From: Dongia deserti
Lineage (GTDB): Bacteria > Pseudomonadota > Alphaproteobacteria > Dongiales > Dongiaceae
NCBI RefSeq assembly: GCF_003574735.1
Contig: NZ_QORW01000006.1
Coordinates: 168,887-232,886, forward strand
Direction of reading: 5' to 3'
DNA: 64,000 nucleotides
Positions 37,195-46,928 of this stretch are shown one piece after another. The translations under genes and the position numbers were made by a program. The notes beneath the pieces are model-generated. The model saw only the letters and a program-made list of their open reading frames with translations, was not told the origin of the DNA and did not search any database. Within the stretch, counting starts at the first letter, position 1; every line of letters starts with the position of its first letter.

Positions 37195-38919
37195 ATGGCT
37201 AAGTCAGCCTTGAAGGAAAAACCGCAATCTGAATCGTTTGCTGCACTGCTCGAGGAAACCCTCGGTGCCAGCCAGGGCCTCGAAGGCAGCGTGCTCAAGG
37301 GCACTGTCGTCGGAATCGAAAACGAATTCGTCCTGGTCGATGTCGGCTTGAAGTCCGAAGGGCGCGTCGCGCTCAAGGAATTCGCCACGCCGGGACAGAG
37401 GCCCGAGATCAAAGTCGGCGACATCGTCGAAGTCTATCTCGAGCGTATGGAAGACAAGAACGGCGAAGCCGTTCTCTCGCGCGAAAAGGCCCGCCGCGAG
37501 GAATCCTGGACCCAGCTCGAGCGTCAGTTCAAAGACAACCAGCGCGTCACGGGCGTGATCTTCGGCCGCGTGAAAGGCGGCTTCACCGTCGATCTCAACG
37601 GCGCCGTCGCGTTCCTGCCCGGTAGCCAGGTGGATATCCGCCCGGTACGCGATGTGGGTCCGCTGATGGGCACGCCGCAACCGTTCCAGATCCTCAAGAT
37701 GGACCGCGCGCGCGGCAACATCGTTGTGTCGCGTCGCGCCGTGCTCGAAGAGAGCCGCGCCGAGGCTCGCAACGAGCTGGTTGCCAACCTCAAGGAAGGC
37801 CAGGTGCTGCAGGGCGTGGTCAAGAACATCACCGACTACGGTGCGTTCGTGGATCTCGGCGGCGTCGATGGCCTGCTGCACGTCACGGACATCGCGTGGC
37901 GCCGCATCAACCATCCGAGTGAGGCGCTCTCGATCGGCCAGACCGTGAAGGTCCAGGTCATCCGTTTCAATCCGGAGACCCAGCGCATCAGCCTCGGCAT
38001 GAAGCAGCTGGAAGCCGATCCGTGGGAGGGCGTCGACCAGAAGTATCCGGTCGGCACCAAGTTCACCGGCCGCGTCACCAACATCACCGATTACGGCGCG
38101 TTCGTGGAGCTGGAGCCGGGCATCGAAGGCCTGGTCCACGTCTCAGAGATGAGCTGGACGAAGAAGAACGTGCATCCAGGCAAGATCGTCTCGACCTCGC
38201 AGGAGGTCGAAGTGATGGTGCTGGATGTCGATCCGGTGAAGCGCCGCATCTCGCTGGGCCTCAAGCAGTGCCTGGACAATCCGTGGACCAACTTCGTCGA
38301 GAAATATCCGGTCGGCACCGAGCTGCAGGGCGATGTGAAGAACATCACCGAGTTCGGCCTGTTCGTCGGCCTGCCGGGCGAGATCGACGGCATGGTGCAT
38401 CTCTCCGACCTCTCCTGGGACAAGCCGGGCGAGGAAGCTGTCCAGGCCTACAAGAAAGGCGACAGCGTGAAGGTGAAGGTCCTCGATGTCGACGTGGAGA
38501 AGGAGCGCATCTCCCTCGGCATCAAGCAGCTGCAGAAGGATACCTTCGCGGAGGCCGCCACCAGCCTGAAGAAGGGCGCGGTCGTGACCTGCACGGTCGC
38601 GGCGGTGGTGGACGGTGGTCTCGAAGTGACCATAGGCGATGGCGTGTCGGGCTTCATCAAGAAGGTGGACCTGTCGCGCGAGCGTTCCGAGCAGCGGCCT
38701 GACCGCTTCGCGGTCGGTGAGAAGGTCGATGCCAAGATCATGCAGGTCGATGCCAAGACCCGGAAGCTGACCCTGTCCATCAAGGCCCGCGAGGTCGAGG
38801 AGGACAAGCAGGCGATGGCGGAGTATGGCTCGTCCGACTCGGGCGCCAGCCTGGGCGACATCCTGGGCGCTGCGCTCAACAAGGCCAAGAAAGGCAAGAA
38901 AGAGGGCGAGGAAGCTTAA
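37195..38919 (+). CDS. rpsA: 30S ribosomal protein S1
   Basis: A 574-residue protein with six S1 (OB-fold) domains, for example around GSVLKGTVVGIENEFVLVDV, GVVKNITDYGAFVDLGGVDG, GRVTNITDYGAFVELEPGIEG, GDVKNITEFGLFVGLPGEIDG and CTVAAVVDGGLEVTI. S1 captures mRNA on the 30S subunit. The C terminus ends in a Lys/Glu-rich tail. AAAGGA precedes the ATG. A strong terminator follows 36 bases after the stop. Confidence 0.98.
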   Translation: MAKSALKEKPQSESFAALLEETLGASQGLEGSVLKGTVVGIENEFVLVDVGLKSEGRVALKEFATPGQRPEIKVGDIVEVYLERMEDKNGEAVLSREKARREESWTQLERQFKDNQRVTGVIFGRVKGGFTVDLNGAVAFLPGSQVDIRPVRDVGPLMGTPQPFQILKMDRARGNIVVSRRAVLEESRAEARNELVANLKEGQVLQGVVKNITDYGAFVDLGGVDGLLHVTDIAWRRINHPSEALSIGQTVKVQVIRFNPETQRISLGMKQLEADPWEGVDQKYPVGTKFTGRVTNITDYGAFVELEPGIEGLVHVSEMSWTKKNVHPGKIVSTSQEVEVMVLDVDPVKRRISLGLKQCLDNPWTNFVEKYPVGTELQGDVKNITEFGLFVGLPGEIDGMVHLSDLSWDKPGEEAVQAYKKGDSVKVKVLDVDVEKERISLGIKQLQKDTFAEAATSLKKGAVVTCTVAAVVDGGLEVTIGDGVSGFIKKVDLSRERSEQRPDRFAVGEKVDAKIMQVDAKTRKLTLSIKAREVEEDKQAMAEYGSSDSGASLGDILGAALNKAKKGKKEGEEA

Positions 38920-38955
38920 AAGACCGGTCGGTCTCCGCTTTTCGAGCCGAAATCT

Positions 38956-38995
38956 GGGGCCGGCGGGCCGAAAAACCCGCCGGCCCCTTGCTTTT
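38956..38995 (+). terminator. Intrinsic terminator of rpsA
   Basis: A perfect 12-bp GC stem (38956-38967 with 38976-38987, GGGGCCGGCGGG and its complement) with an 8-base A-rich loop, followed by TTGCTTTT. Confidence 0.9.
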
Positions 38996-39200
38996 GGGCT
39001 CTTTTCAGATGGCTGGGAAGCCGGCGGCGGGCTGGGGCGGCTGGAACCGCCCTGCAAAAAACTCATATAAATGAGCGACTTATCCTTGACGCCCGGGCGG
39101 ATGCTTGGCAGGCTTGGGATGAGGCGCGGGATGGGCGCCGTTCTCATAGGGGCCGCCCGGGCGCCGAGATACATGCGTCGGGGTGGGGGGATAAAATCAG

Positions 39201-39539
39201 ATGACCAAATCGGAGCTCATACTGCGCATCGGGGAACTTAACCCCCATTTGTATCACCGCGACGTCGAGCGGATCGTCACCACGATTTTCGAAGAGATCA
39301 CCCAAGCACTTGCCAAGCGGGAGCGTGTCGAGCTGCGCGGCTTCGGCGCCTTTTCCGTGAAGTTCCGCGAAGCCAGGCGCGGCCGCAATCCGCGCACAGG
39401 CGAGACCGTTGCCGTGGAGCAGAAAGTCGTGCCGTTCTTCAAGACCGGCAAGGAGTTGCGCGACCGGCTGAACGGCCGTATCGAGACCGAGCCGGCGAAG
39501 ACGCCCTCGTCTGCAGGCGGCGCCGGCAAGGAGCCCTAG
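39201..39539 (+). CDS. ihfB: Integration host factor subunit beta
   Basis: A 112-residue HU/IHF-family DNA-bending protein: [44 protein letters not shown] (the arm that inserts at the bend, with the conserved NPRTGE) and [11 protein letters not shown]. It pairs with IhfA to bend DNA at promoters, including sigma-54 ones. About 15 C-terminal residues (Pro/Ala/Gly/Lys) exceed E. coli IHF-beta. Position after rpsA supports ihfB rather than HU. Confidence 0.95.
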   Translation: MTKSELILRIGELNPHLYHRDVERIVTTIFEEITQALAKRERVELRGFGAFSVKFREARRGRNPRTGETVAVEQKVVPFFKTGKELRDRLNGRIETEPAKTPSSAGGAGKEP

Positions 39540-39643
39540 CATCGTCCAGGCGCGCGATGCCGGCTGCGGCACACGGATGTTTTGCGCCGCGTCTTTGGCC
39601 GCAATAGACTGAGTCTCAAGATTCTTTTCGCGGAGCATCGAGC

Positions 39644-39994
39644 ATGCGCACCGTCCTGCGATTCCTGCAGTGGTTCCTGTTCCTGGTGGTGGCGTTGATC
39701 GTCGTCACGTTCGTTGTCCAGAACCGTGACGTGGTGGACGTGCGCCTGTGGCCGCTGCCCTACGTCATGCCCGCGCCCCTGTTTGCCGTCATCATCGCCT
39801 GTGTCCTGCTGGGCTTCGTGGTGGGCGCGTTCAGCGCCTGGCTCAGCGGCGGTGGCGCCCGCAAGCGGGCTCGCGAGCTGGGCCGCCTGAACGCCGAAAA
39901 AGCCCAGCAAATCAGCCAGTTGCGCCAGCAGCTCGAGGCTCAGAAGCAGGCCGGCCCACAATCCCGTCCACCCGCCATTACCCATGCGGCCTGA
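39644..39994 (+). CDS. lapA: LapA-domain (DUF1049) membrane protein
   Basis: A 116-residue protein with two membrane helices (FLQWFLFLVVALIVVTFVV and LFAVIIACVLLGFVVGAFSA) separated by QNRDVVDVRLWPLPY, the LapA hallmark, and a C-terminal cytoplasmic coiled coil (RARELGRLNAEKAQQISQL). In E. coli LapA works with LapB/FtsH in control of LPS synthesis; lapB is not seen here. Position after ihfB is the usual one. Confidence 0.85.
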   Translation: MRTVLRFLQWFLFLVVALIVVTFVVQNRDVVDVRLWPLPYVMPAPLFAVIIACVLLGFVVGAFSAWLSGGGARKRARELGRLNAEKAQQISQLRQQLEAQKQAGPQSRPPAITHAA

Positions 39995-40008
39995 GTAAGG
40001 CTGATTGC

Positions 40009-40037
40009 TTGACTTAACTACCGCCTAAGCCTAGTTT
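40009..40037 (+). promoter_or_regulatory. Sigma-70-type promoter for ffh
   Basis: TTGACT (40009-40014), 17 bases, TAGTTT (40032-40037), about 145 bases before ffh. The leader contains GC-rich inverted pieces (for example GGTCCCGAGGGGCC) but no known riboswitch. Confidence 0.55.
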
Positions 40038-40181
40038 CCGCGCGCCTTACGGCATTGTTGAAGGCCGGTCCCGAGGGGCCCCGTCCGTCCGCGAGTTTCG
40101 CGCACGGGCGTGAAACTGTTTTGCGCCAGCCGCGGCACGCGGCAAACCGACTGACGAGCGTTTGAGGATCGACAGAGCGAC

Positions 40182-41582
40182 ATGTTCGAGAAGCTGCAGG
40201 AACGGCTGAACGGCGTCTTCGACAAGCTGACCCGGCGCGGCGCCCTGTCGGAGGCAGATGTCGACGAGGCAATGCGCGAGGTGCGCGTGGCCTTGCTCGA
40301 GGCCGACGTCGCCCTGCCGGTGGTCAAGGATTTTGTTGCCAAGGTGCGCGAAGGCGCCGTCGGCGAACGCGTTGTCAAGTCGGTGACGCCCGGCCAGATG
40401 GTGGTGAAGCTCGTCCATGACGAGCTGGTGAAGACCCTCTCTGCCGGCGAGGGCGTCGAGCCTGGCCTCGATCTCAATGCGCCGGCACCCGTTCCGATCC
40501 TGATGGTCGGCCTGCAAGGCTCGGGCAAGACCACAACCACGGCCAAGATCGCCAAGCGCTTGTTCGAGCAGCGCGGCAAGCGCGTGCTGATGGCCTCGCT
40601 CGACGTGCGCCGGCCCGCCGCGCAACAGCAACTCGCCATCCTCGGCGAGCAGGTCGGCGTGAAGACGCTGCCGATCGTGCTGGGCGAGACGCCGGTGGCG
40701 ATCGCCAAGCGCGCGATCCAGATGGGCCGCCTCGAAGGCTTCGACGTCGTGCTGCTTGATACCGCGGGCCGCCTCGCGATCGACGAGGAGTTGATGAGCG
40801 AAGTGGCGGAGGTGCACGCCGCCGCCAAGCCGCATGAGACGCTGCTCGTCGCCGATGCGATGACCGGCCAGGACGCGGTGAATGTCGCGAAGGCCTTCAA
40901 GGAACGCGTCAACGTCACCGGCATCGCGCTGACGCGTGTCGATGGCGATGCGCGTGGCGGCGCTGCGCTCTCCATGCGTGCGATCACCGGCTGCCCGATC
41001 AAGCTGATTGGCGTCGGCGAAAAGATGGATGCGCTGGAAGACTTCCACGCCGACCGTATCTCCAGCCGCATCCTCGGCATGGGCGACATTGTCAGCCTGG
41101 TCGAGAAGGCGATCGAGACGACCGAGGCCGAAGAAGCCGAACGCCTCGCCAAGAAGATGCAGAAGGGCGAGTTCGATATGAACGATCTCGCCGGCCAATT
41201 GAAGCAGCTGCAGAAGATGGGCGGCCTCGCTTCCATCGCTGGCATGCTGCCCGGCCTGGGCAAGATGCAGAAGCAGCTCGAGGGGCGCGTCGACGACAAG
41301 GTCATCCGGCGCTCCCTCGCCATCATCTCGTCGATGACGCCGAAGGAACGACGCAACCCCGACCTCATCAAGGCATCGCGCAAGAACCGCATCGCCAAGG
41401 GCTGCGGTATGCAGGTGCAGGACGTGAACAAGCTGCTGAAGCAGCACCTGGAAATGGCCCGCATGATGAAGCAGGTCAGCAAGCTGGGCCAGAAGGGCCT
41501 GATGCGCTCTGGCATGGCCGGACTGATGAAGGGCGGCGCTGGCGGCATGGGCGGGCCCCCACCATTCGGAGGACGGCGATGA
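40182..41582 (+). CDS. ffh: Signal recognition particle protein Ffh
   Basis: A 466-residue SRP GTPase. N domain (about 1-85), G domain with GLQGSGKTTTTAKIA (G1), LLDTAGRLAIDEEL (G3) and ALTRVDGDARGGAAL, then the Met-rich M domain (DMNDLAGQLKQLQKMGGL, RIAKGCGMQVQDVNKLLKQH) that binds 4.5S RNA and signal sequences. It directs nascent membrane proteins to FtsY. The stop overlaps the VOC gene by ATGA. First gene of ffh-VOC-rpsP-rimM-trmD-rplS. Confidence 0.98.
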   Translation: MFEKLQERLNGVFDKLTRRGALSEADVDEAMREVRVALLEADVALPVVKDFVAKVREGAVGERVVKSVTPGQMVVKLVHDELVKTLSAGEGVEPGLDLNAPAPVPILMVGLQGSGKTTTTAKIAKRLFEQRGKRVLMASLDVRRPAAQQQLAILGEQVGVKTLPIVLGETPVAIAKRAIQMGRLEGFDVVLLDTAGRLAIDEELMSEVAEVHAAAKPHETLLVADAMTGQDAVNVAKAFKERVNVTGIALTRVDGDARGGAALSMRAITGCPIKLIGVGEKMDALEDFHADRISSRILGMGDIVSLVEKAIETTEAEEAERLAKKMQKGEFDMNDLAGQLKQLQKMGGLASIAGMLPGLGKMQKQLEGRVDDKVIRRSLAIISSMTPKERRNPDLIKASRKNRIAKGCGMQVQDVNKLLKQHLEMARMMKQVSKLGQKGLMRSGMAGLMKGGAGGMGGPPPFGGRR

Positions 41583-41980
41583 TCGATCACATCTCGATCG
41601 GCGTATCCGATCTCGGCAAGGCCAAGGGTTTCTATGACGCGGTGCTGCAGCCCCTCGGCTATGCCTGCGTCTACACCGTCGATATTCCCGGTCAAGGCGT
41701 GATCGCGCACGGCTATGGCGAGGCCGAGAAGCCCAGCTTCTGGATCGGTGAGCCGGAAAAGTTCGACAAGGAGTCGAATGCGAAGGGCGGCACCCATGTC
41801 GCCTTCCAGGCGAAGAGCCGGAAATCGATCGACGAATTCCATGCAGCCGCACTCAAGGCCGGCGCCAAGGACAATGGCGCGCCGGGCCTCAGGCCGCACT
41901 ATCACCCGAACTATTACGGTGCATTTGCGTATGACCCGGACGGCAACAAGATCGAAGCTTGCTGTCACCATCCGGAATAG
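41579..41980 (+). CDS. VOC family (glyoxalase-like) protein
   Basis: A 133-residue vicinal-oxygen-chelate protein: MIDHISIGVSDLGKAKGFYD (first metal-binding His), HVAFQAKSRKSIDEFHAAAL, and HPNYYGAFAYDPDGNKIEAC (with the conserved Tyr and Glu). It resembles the glyoxalase/bleomycin-resistance group common in proteobacteria; the substrate is unknown. It is inserted between ffh and rpsP and coupled to ffh by ATGA, an unusual place for a metabolic gene. Confidence 0.88.
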   Translation: MIDHISIGVSDLGKAKGFYDAVLQPLGYACVYTVDIPGQGVIAHGYGEAEKPSFWIGEPEKFDKESNAKGGTHVAFQAKSRKSIDEFHAAALKAGAKDNGAPGLRPHYHPNYYGAFAYDPDGNKIEACCHHPE

Positions 41981-42022
41981 ATAGCTGAGACGAACAACAG
42001 ACCATCCAAAGGAGAGAACCAA

Positions 42023-42388
42023 GTGTCGTTGAAGATCAGACTGACCCGCGGCGGCGCCAAGAAGCGCCCGTACTATCGCATCGTGGTTGCCGAATCGCGT
42101 TTCGCGCGCGACGGCCGCTTCGTCGAGCATATCGGCGCCTACAATCCGATGCTGCAGAGAGATGACCCGAACCGCGTCACCTTCGACGTCGAGCGCGCTA
42201 AGCATTGGCTGAAGATGGGCGCGACGCCGAGCGAGCGCGTGCAGCTCTTCTTCTCCCGCGCCGGCTTATGCGAGGCGCCGAAGCGCCACGAGCAGAGCAA
42301 GCAGCATCTGCCGAAGGCAAAGGCGCAAGAGCGCGCGAAGGCCCAGGCCGAAGCGGCCGCCAAGGCTGCTGAAGCGCCGGCTCAGTAA
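42023..42388 (+). CDS. rpsP: 30S ribosomal protein S16
   Basis: A 121-residue protein: LKIRLTRGGAKKRPYYRIVV, RDGRFVEHIGAYNPM and DVERAKHWLKMGATPSERV, as in S16, plus an Ala/Lys/Gln-rich C-terminal extension usual in Alphaproteobacteria. GTG start with AAAGGAGAG upstream. It lies 42 bases after the VOC gene. Confidence 0.97.
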   Translation: MSLKIRLTRGGAKKRPYYRIVVAESRFARDGRFVEHIGAYNPMLQRDDPNRVTFDVERAKHWLKMGATPSERVQLFFSRAGLCEAPKRHEQSKQHLPKAKAQERAKAQAEAAAKAAEAPAQ

Positions 42389-42410
42389 GCGGGGCGGATC
42401 GGACACAATC

Positions 42411-42995
42411 ATGCCAGCTTCGGCAACATCGCAGCGACTTGTGCTGATGGGCGCCGTCCTTGGCGCGCACGGCATCAAGGGTGAGGTGAAGGTGAAATCC
42501 TTCGCCGCCAAGCCCGCAGCCATTGCCGAATACGGGCCGCTGACCGATCCCAAGCGCAAGCGCACCTTCGAGCTCAGCATCGTCGGCACCGCCGATGCGG
42601 CGAAGGGCATCCTGATCGCGCGCATGGCCGGCATCACCGACCGCAACGCGGCCGAGGCGCTGAAAGGCGTGGAGCTGTTCGTGGACCGCGGACGTCTGCC
42701 GGCGCCGGAAGATCCGGAAGAATACTACCTCGCGGATCTGATCGGCCTCAGCGCGTTCGATGGCAAGGGCGAGAAACTGGGCGAGATCGTCTCGGTCGAC
42801 AATTACGGCGCGGGCGATCTGCTGCTCGTGGTGCCGGAGTCGGGCGAAGGCTTCGTGGTGCCCTTCACCAAGGCCTTTGTACCGGTGGTCGACATCAAGG
42901 GCGGTCGCGTGGTGCTGGACTTGCCGGCGGACTTCTTCGAGGTCCCGGAGCACGAGGAGGAAGAGGCGGCCGAGTTGCAGGAGGCCGCGCCATGA
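42411..42995 (+). CDS. rimM: Ribosome maturation factor RimM
   Basis: A 194-residue protein: an N-terminal RimM barrel ([20 protein letters not shown]) and a C-terminal PRC barrel ([40 protein letters not shown]), ending in an acidic tail. It acts in maturation of the 30S head and contacts S19. It overlaps trmD by four bases. Confidence 0.96.
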   Translation: MPASATSQRLVLMGAVLGAHGIKGEVKVKSFAAKPAAIAEYGPLTDPKRKRTFELSIVGTADAAKGILIARMAGITDRNAAEALKGVELFVDRGRLPAPEDPEEYYLADLIGLSAFDGKGEKLGEIVSVDNYGAGDLLLVVPESGEGFVVPFTKAFVPVVDIKGGRVVLDLPADFFEVPEHEEEEAAELQEAAP

Positions 42996-43732
42996 GTTGG
43001 ACCGCGCGCATCCTCACCCTGTTCCCGGAGATGTTCCCGGGACCGCTTGGCCACAGCCTCGCCGGCAAGGCGCTGGAGCGCGGCGATTGGACGATCGAAA
43101 CCATCGACATCCGCCGCTTCGCCACCGACAGGCATCGCACGGTCGACGACACGCCGTTTGGCGGCGGGCCGGGCATGGTCATGCGGCCGGATGTGGTGGA
43201 TGCGGCGCTCGATCACGCGACGCGCGATGGCCTGAAGCCGGCGATCTACCTGACACCGCGCGGCAAGGTCCTGAACCAGGAGATGGTGAGGGAACTGTCC
43301 ACCGGTCCGGGCGTGGTGCTGCTGTGCGGCCGCTATGAAGGGCTGGATGAGCGCGTGATCGAAGCGCGCGGCCTCATGGAAGTGAGCCTCGGCGACTTCG
43401 TGCTGTCGGGCGGAGAGCCGGTGGCGATCGCGCTCATCGACGCGGCGGTGCGTCTGCTGCCCGGCGTCATGGGCGCGGAAGAGACCTTGGAGGAGGAGAG
43501 CTTCGAATCGGGCCTCCTCGAATATCCCCACTACACGCGGCCTGCGGACTGGTGCGGCCGGCAGGTGCCCGAGATCCTGATGAGCGGGCATCACGAGAAG
43601 ATCAAAGCCTGGCGCAAGCTGCAGGCCGAACAGACAACGGAATCGCGGCGGCCCGATCTGTGGGCTGCCTATCAGAAACGGATGGCGCAGCAGAGCGCCG
43701 GACAGATTCAGAAGAAAGGACGTGGATCATGA
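42992..43732 (+). CDS. trmD: tRNA (guanine-37-N1)-methyltransferase TrmD
   Basis: A 246-residue SPOUT methyltransferase: [53 protein letters not shown] and [18 protein letters not shown] (trefoil-knot SAM site), and [20 protein letters not shown]. It makes m1G37 and so prevents frameshifting. Coupled to rimM upstream and to rplS downstream, each by an ATGA overlap. Confidence 0.97.
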   Translation: MSWTARILTLFPEMFPGPLGHSLAGKALERGDWTIETIDIRRFATDRHRTVDDTPFGGGPGMVMRPDVVDAALDHATRDGLKPAIYLTPRGKVLNQEMVRELSTGPGVVLLCGRYEGLDERVIEARGLMEVSLGDFVLSGGEPVAIALIDAAVRLLPGVMGAEETLEEESFESGLLEYPHYTRPADWCGRQVPEILMSGHHEKIKAWRKLQAEQTTESRRPDLWAAYQKRMAQQSAGQIQKKGRGS

Positions 43733-44109
43733 ACACCTTGCAGAAATTCGAGAAGGCCCAGGTCGCCAAGCTTGGCGGCAACAAGGCGCCGGACTTCGCG
43801 CCCGGCGATACCGTGAAGGTCAACGTGAAGGTGGTCGAGGGCGACCGCGAGCGCGTGCAGGCCTTCGAGGGCGTATGCATCGCGCGCAAGAACGCCGGCA
43901 TCAACTCCTCCTTCACGGTGCGCAAGATCAGCTATGGCGAGGGCGTGGAGCGCGTGTTCCCACTGCACTCCCCGCGCCTGGTCTCGATCGAGTTGGTGCG
44001 CCGCGGCGACGTGCGCCGGGCGAAGCTTTATTACCTGCGCGGCCGCCGCGGCAAGGCTGCCCGCATCACCGAAAAGGCTGGCCCGATCGGCGCAAGCGCG
44101 GAAGAATAG
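43729..44109 (+). CDS. rplS: 50S ribosomal protein L19
   Basis: A 126-residue protein: [60 protein letters not shown] and [16 protein letters not shown], the L19 signature. L19 lies at the 30S/50S interface. The ATG overlaps the trmD stop; a longer upstream frame is rejected. It ends the ribosomal series; leuC begins 48 bases later and may be read through. Confidence 0.97.
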   Translation: MNTLQKFEKAQVAKLGGNKAPDFAPGDTVKVNVKVVEGDRERVQAFEGVCIARKNAGINSSFTVRKISYGEGVERVFPLHSPRLVSIELVRRGDVRRAKLYYLRGRRGKAARITEKAGPIGASAEE

Positions 44110-44157
44110 GGCGCGGAAGAGTAGGCATCAGGCAAATCGGCTGGAACGGCATCGGTC

Positions 44158-45564
44158 ATGGCAAAACCTCGGACCCTGTTCGACAAGATCTGGGACAACC
44201 ATCTGGTCCATCAGCAGGACGGCGGGACGTGCCTGATCTACATCGACCGGCACCTCGTGCATGAGGTGACCTCGCCCCAGGCCTTCGAAGGCCTGCGCAG
44301 CTCGGGCCGCAAGGTGCGCCAGCCGAAGGCGACGCTGGCGGTGGCGGACCACAACGTCCCCACCACCGATCGCTCCAAGGGCATCACCGAGGAAGAGAGC
44401 CGCATCCAGGTCGAGACGCTGGAGCAGAACTGCCGCGAATTTGGCATCGACTATTTCTCCATGGATGATGTGCGGCAGGGCATCGTGCACATCATCGGGC
44501 CGGAGCAGGGCTTCACCCAGCCCGGCATGACCATCGTGTGCGGCGATTCTCACACCTCGACCCACGGCGCGTTCGGCGCGCTGGCGTTCGGCATCGGCAC
44601 CTCGGAGGTGGAGCATGTGCTCGCCACACAGACGCTGATCCAGAGGCCGGCGAAGAATATGCGCATCACGGTCGAGGGTCATGTCGGCCCGGGTGTAACG
44701 GCGAAGGACATCGTGCTGGCGATCATCGGTCGCCTCGGCACCGCGGGCGGCACCGGCCATGTCATCGAGTATGCGGGCGATGCGATCCGCGCGCTCTCGA
44801 TGGAAGGGCGCATGACGATCTGCAACATGTCGATCGAGGCTGGCGCGCGCGCCGGCCTGATCGCGCCGGATGAGACCACCTTCGCCTACTTGAGGGGCCG
44901 GCCGATGGCGCCGAAGGGCGGCGCGTGGGAGCAGGCGGTCGCCTTCTGGAAGACATTGCCCAGTGATCCCGGCGCGAAGTACGACACCGAGATCGTGATC
45001 AAGGCCGCCGACATCATCCCGCAAGTGACCTGGGGTACCAGCCCGGAAGACGTGTTGCCGATCACCGGCAAGGTGCCGAACCCGGCGGATATCGCCGACG
45101 AGAACAAGCGCCGCGCTGTCGAACGGTCGCTGGAATATATGGGCCTGCAGCCCGGCACGAGGCTCGAGGAGGTCAAGGTCGACCGCGTCTTCATCGGCTC
45201 CTGCACCAACGGCCGCATCGAGGACCTGCGCGAGGTGGCCAAGATCGCCAAGGGCCGCAAGGTCGCCGCGCACGTGAACGCGATGGTGGTGCCCGGCTCC
45301 GGTTTGGTGAAGCACCAGGCCGAAGCGGAAGGGCTGGACAAGATCTTCCTCGAAGCCGGCTTCGAATGGCGCGAGCCCGGCTGCTCCATGTGCCTCGCGA
45401 TGAATCCCGACAAGCTCGCGCCCGGCGAACGCTGCGCCTCGACGTCCAACCGCAACTTCGAAGGCCGCCAAGGCCGCGGCGGCCGCACGCATTTGGTCAG
45501 CCCCGCGATGGCCGCGGCAGCGGCGGTGACCGGGCACCTGACGGACGTGCGGAAACTGTCGTAG
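44158..45564 (+). CDS. leuC: 3-isopropylmalate dehydratase large subunit
   Basis: A 468-residue aconitase-family enzyme of leucine synthesis. Seen: [36 protein letters not shown], and the 4Fe-4S ligands in [14 protein letters not shown] and [17 protein letters not shown]. It acts with LeuD, encoded 1.7 kb away after an inserted LysR and two small genes. No leader peptide with Leu codons was noticed in the 48 bases upstream, so transcription from the rplS operon is plausible. Confidence 0.97.
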   Translation: MAKPRTLFDKIWDNHLVHQQDGGTCLIYIDRHLVHEVTSPQAFEGLRSSGRKVRQPKATLAVADHNVPTTDRSKGITEEESRIQVETLEQNCREFGIDYFSMDDVRQGIVHIIGPEQGFTQPGMTIVCGDSHTSTHGAFGALAFGIGTSEVEHVLATQTLIQRPAKNMRITVEGHVGPGVTAKDIVLAIIGRLGTAGGTGHVIEYAGDAIRALSMEGRMTICNMSIEAGARAGLIAPDETTFAYLRGRPMAPKGGAWEQAVAFWKTLPSDPGAKYDTEIVIKAADIIPQVTWGTSPEDVLPITGKVPNPADIADENKRRAVERSLEYMGLQPGTRLEEVKVDRVFIGSCTNGRIEDLREVAKIAKGRKVAAHVNAMVVPGSGLVKHQAEAEGLDKIFLEAGFEWREPGCSMCLAMNPDKLAPGERCASTSNRNFEGRQGRGGRTHLVSPAMAAAAAVTGHLTDVRKLS

Positions 45565-45688
45565 GTCCAAGCACGCGCCTCTCATTTCGCTCTACCCGCG
45601 CTTGGTACGGGCACCCACGAGTTCGCTCCACGCTTTGATCTCGCCCACGGCCAAGCCTTTGATGGCGGTAGGCTACGACCTTTTCTGA

Positions 45689-46612
45689 TCAGCCCGCACC
45701 CTCGGGCTGGAGCTGATGGCGATAGCGGTGGAACAAGGCGGCGATCCGGTCGGCCGCCAAGCGCACACGCGGCCGGTCGCGCATGTCTTCATGCACGACG
45801 AGCCACAGGCCCTCGCGGTCCAAGTCGTCGATCGGCGCGGTCAGCTGCACCAGCGATGGTTCTTCCGCGGCGAGGAAGCAGGGCAACACGGCGAGGCCCG
45901 CGCCGGTGACCAGGGCGTCGAGGATCGTGCTGGCGTTGCTGCAGCGAATGTGCGGCGCACGGCCGAGCTTGGCGGTCAGCCACAGCAGGCTTTCGCTGTA
46001 GCCGCGCGTGTCATCGAAGCCGATCCAGCGGCATTCCTCGTAACGCGCCTCGGTCGCCGCCACCGGGTGGCGCGCGACATAGACCTTGGAGCCAAACACG
46101 GCATAGGTTGGTTGCGGCAGGGCGCGCATGGCCAGCCGGCCTTCCTCCGGTCGGCGGTTGCGCAGTGCGATGTCCGCTTCGCGCCGCGAAAGGTTGATCA
46201 GCGAATAGGAGCTGTAGAGCTCGATCTCGATCCCGGGCAGCGCATCGAGCAGTTCGGGCAGCCGGCGGGCGATGAAGCGGATGGTCATCGGGCCGGAGGC
46301 GACCCGGACGATGCCGGTGGCGTCCTCGGTGAAATCCGGCCTGGCCCGCTCGATTGCTTCGCCCGCCTCGACCATGCGCTCAACAAGGGGCAGGAGCTCG
46401 GCGCCTTTGGGCGTCAGCACATAGCTGCCGGCCGGCCCGCCGCCCACTCGTTCCAGCAGCTTGGCGCCCATCTGCGCTTCGAGAGCCTGCAGCCGGCGGC
46501 TCATGGTCGGCTGGCTCAACTTCAGGCGCCGGGCGGCCGCGCTGAGGGAGCCTGCCGCTGCAATGGCTGCGAACAGGCGTAAGTCATCCCAGTTCGGCAC
46601 TGATCCATTCAT
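45689..46612 (-). CDS. LysR family transcriptional regulator
   Basis: A 307-residue protein: an N-terminal winged HTH (WDDLRLFAAIAAAGSLSAAA, LSQPTMSRRLQALEAQMG) and a LysR substrate-binding domain with SGPMTIRFIARRLPELLDAL and SLINLSRREADIALRNR. It is convergent with leuC and divergent from the first small DUF1127-like gene (80 bases). The target is unknown; the small genes are the obvious candidates. The start at MNGSVPNWDD is chosen; the longer frame adds sequence unlike any LysR N terminus. Confidence 0.9.
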   Translation of the reverse strand: MNGSVPNWDDLRLFAAIAAAGSLSAAARRLKLSQPTMSRRLQALEAQMGAKLLERVGGGPAGSYVLTPKGAELLPLVERMVEAGEAIERARPDFTEDATGIVRVASGPMTIRFIARRLPELLDALPGIEIELYSSYSLINLSRREADIALRNRRPEEGRLAMRALPQPTYAVFGSKVYVARHPVAATEARYEECRWIGFDDTRGYSESLLWLTAKLGRAPHIRCSNASTILDALVTGAGLAVLPCFLAAEEPSLVQLTAPIDDLDREGLWLVVHEDMRDRPRVRLAADRIAALFHRYRHQLQPEGAG

Positions 46613-46692
46613 AATCGCATGAAATATATCGAATGATGGCGAATGTCGATCCGAACTTGTCGCGCATAGAGTCGAAGCCACGGAGGATCGCC

Positions 46693-46863
46693 ATGGCCCA
46701 CGCATTCACCCTTTGGCTCGCCCGGTTCCGGTTGGGAGCCCGTCCGGTCGCCCACGTGCCACCGGTCGCGAAGCCGCCGTTGAAGATCGAGATCAGGCGC
46801 CTGCCGGATTATCTTTGGCGGGATCTCGGTTTCCCGGCCCCGCAGCATCCAGACCAGGAGTGA
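46693..46863 (+). CDS. Small DUF1127-like protein 1
   Basis: A 56-residue basic protein. After a hydrophobic and Arg-containing start (MAHAFTLWLARFRLG) it ends with IEIRRLPDYLWRDLGFPAPQ, which resembles the L-x-D-H/Y-x-x-R-D-x-G core of DUF1127 proteins. CGGAGGA precedes the ATG at the right distance. The frame is open 20 codons upstream, but without support. Small DUF1127 proteins in other Alphaproteobacteria affect phosphate/carbon metabolism and RNA turnover; no function is shown here. Confidence 0.6.
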   Translation: MAHAFTLWLARFRLGARPVAHVPPVAKPPLKIEIRRLPDYLWRDLGFPAPQHPDQE

Positions 46864-46928
46864 ACTGCTTCACTCCGCGCCGGCCCGACAGCCCTTAGGT
46901 CTCCTGCCACCAAAGCAAGGAGACTGAG

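Noticed and set aside
40031-42205. Long minus-strand open frames opposite ffh and the VOC gene
   Set aside because: Shadow frames of ffh; low-complexity Ser/Arg or His/Leu text with no motif.
45565-45688. A gene or structured RNA between leuC and LysR
   Set aside because: Only weak local repeats; no ORF, hairpin with T run or RNA motif recognised.
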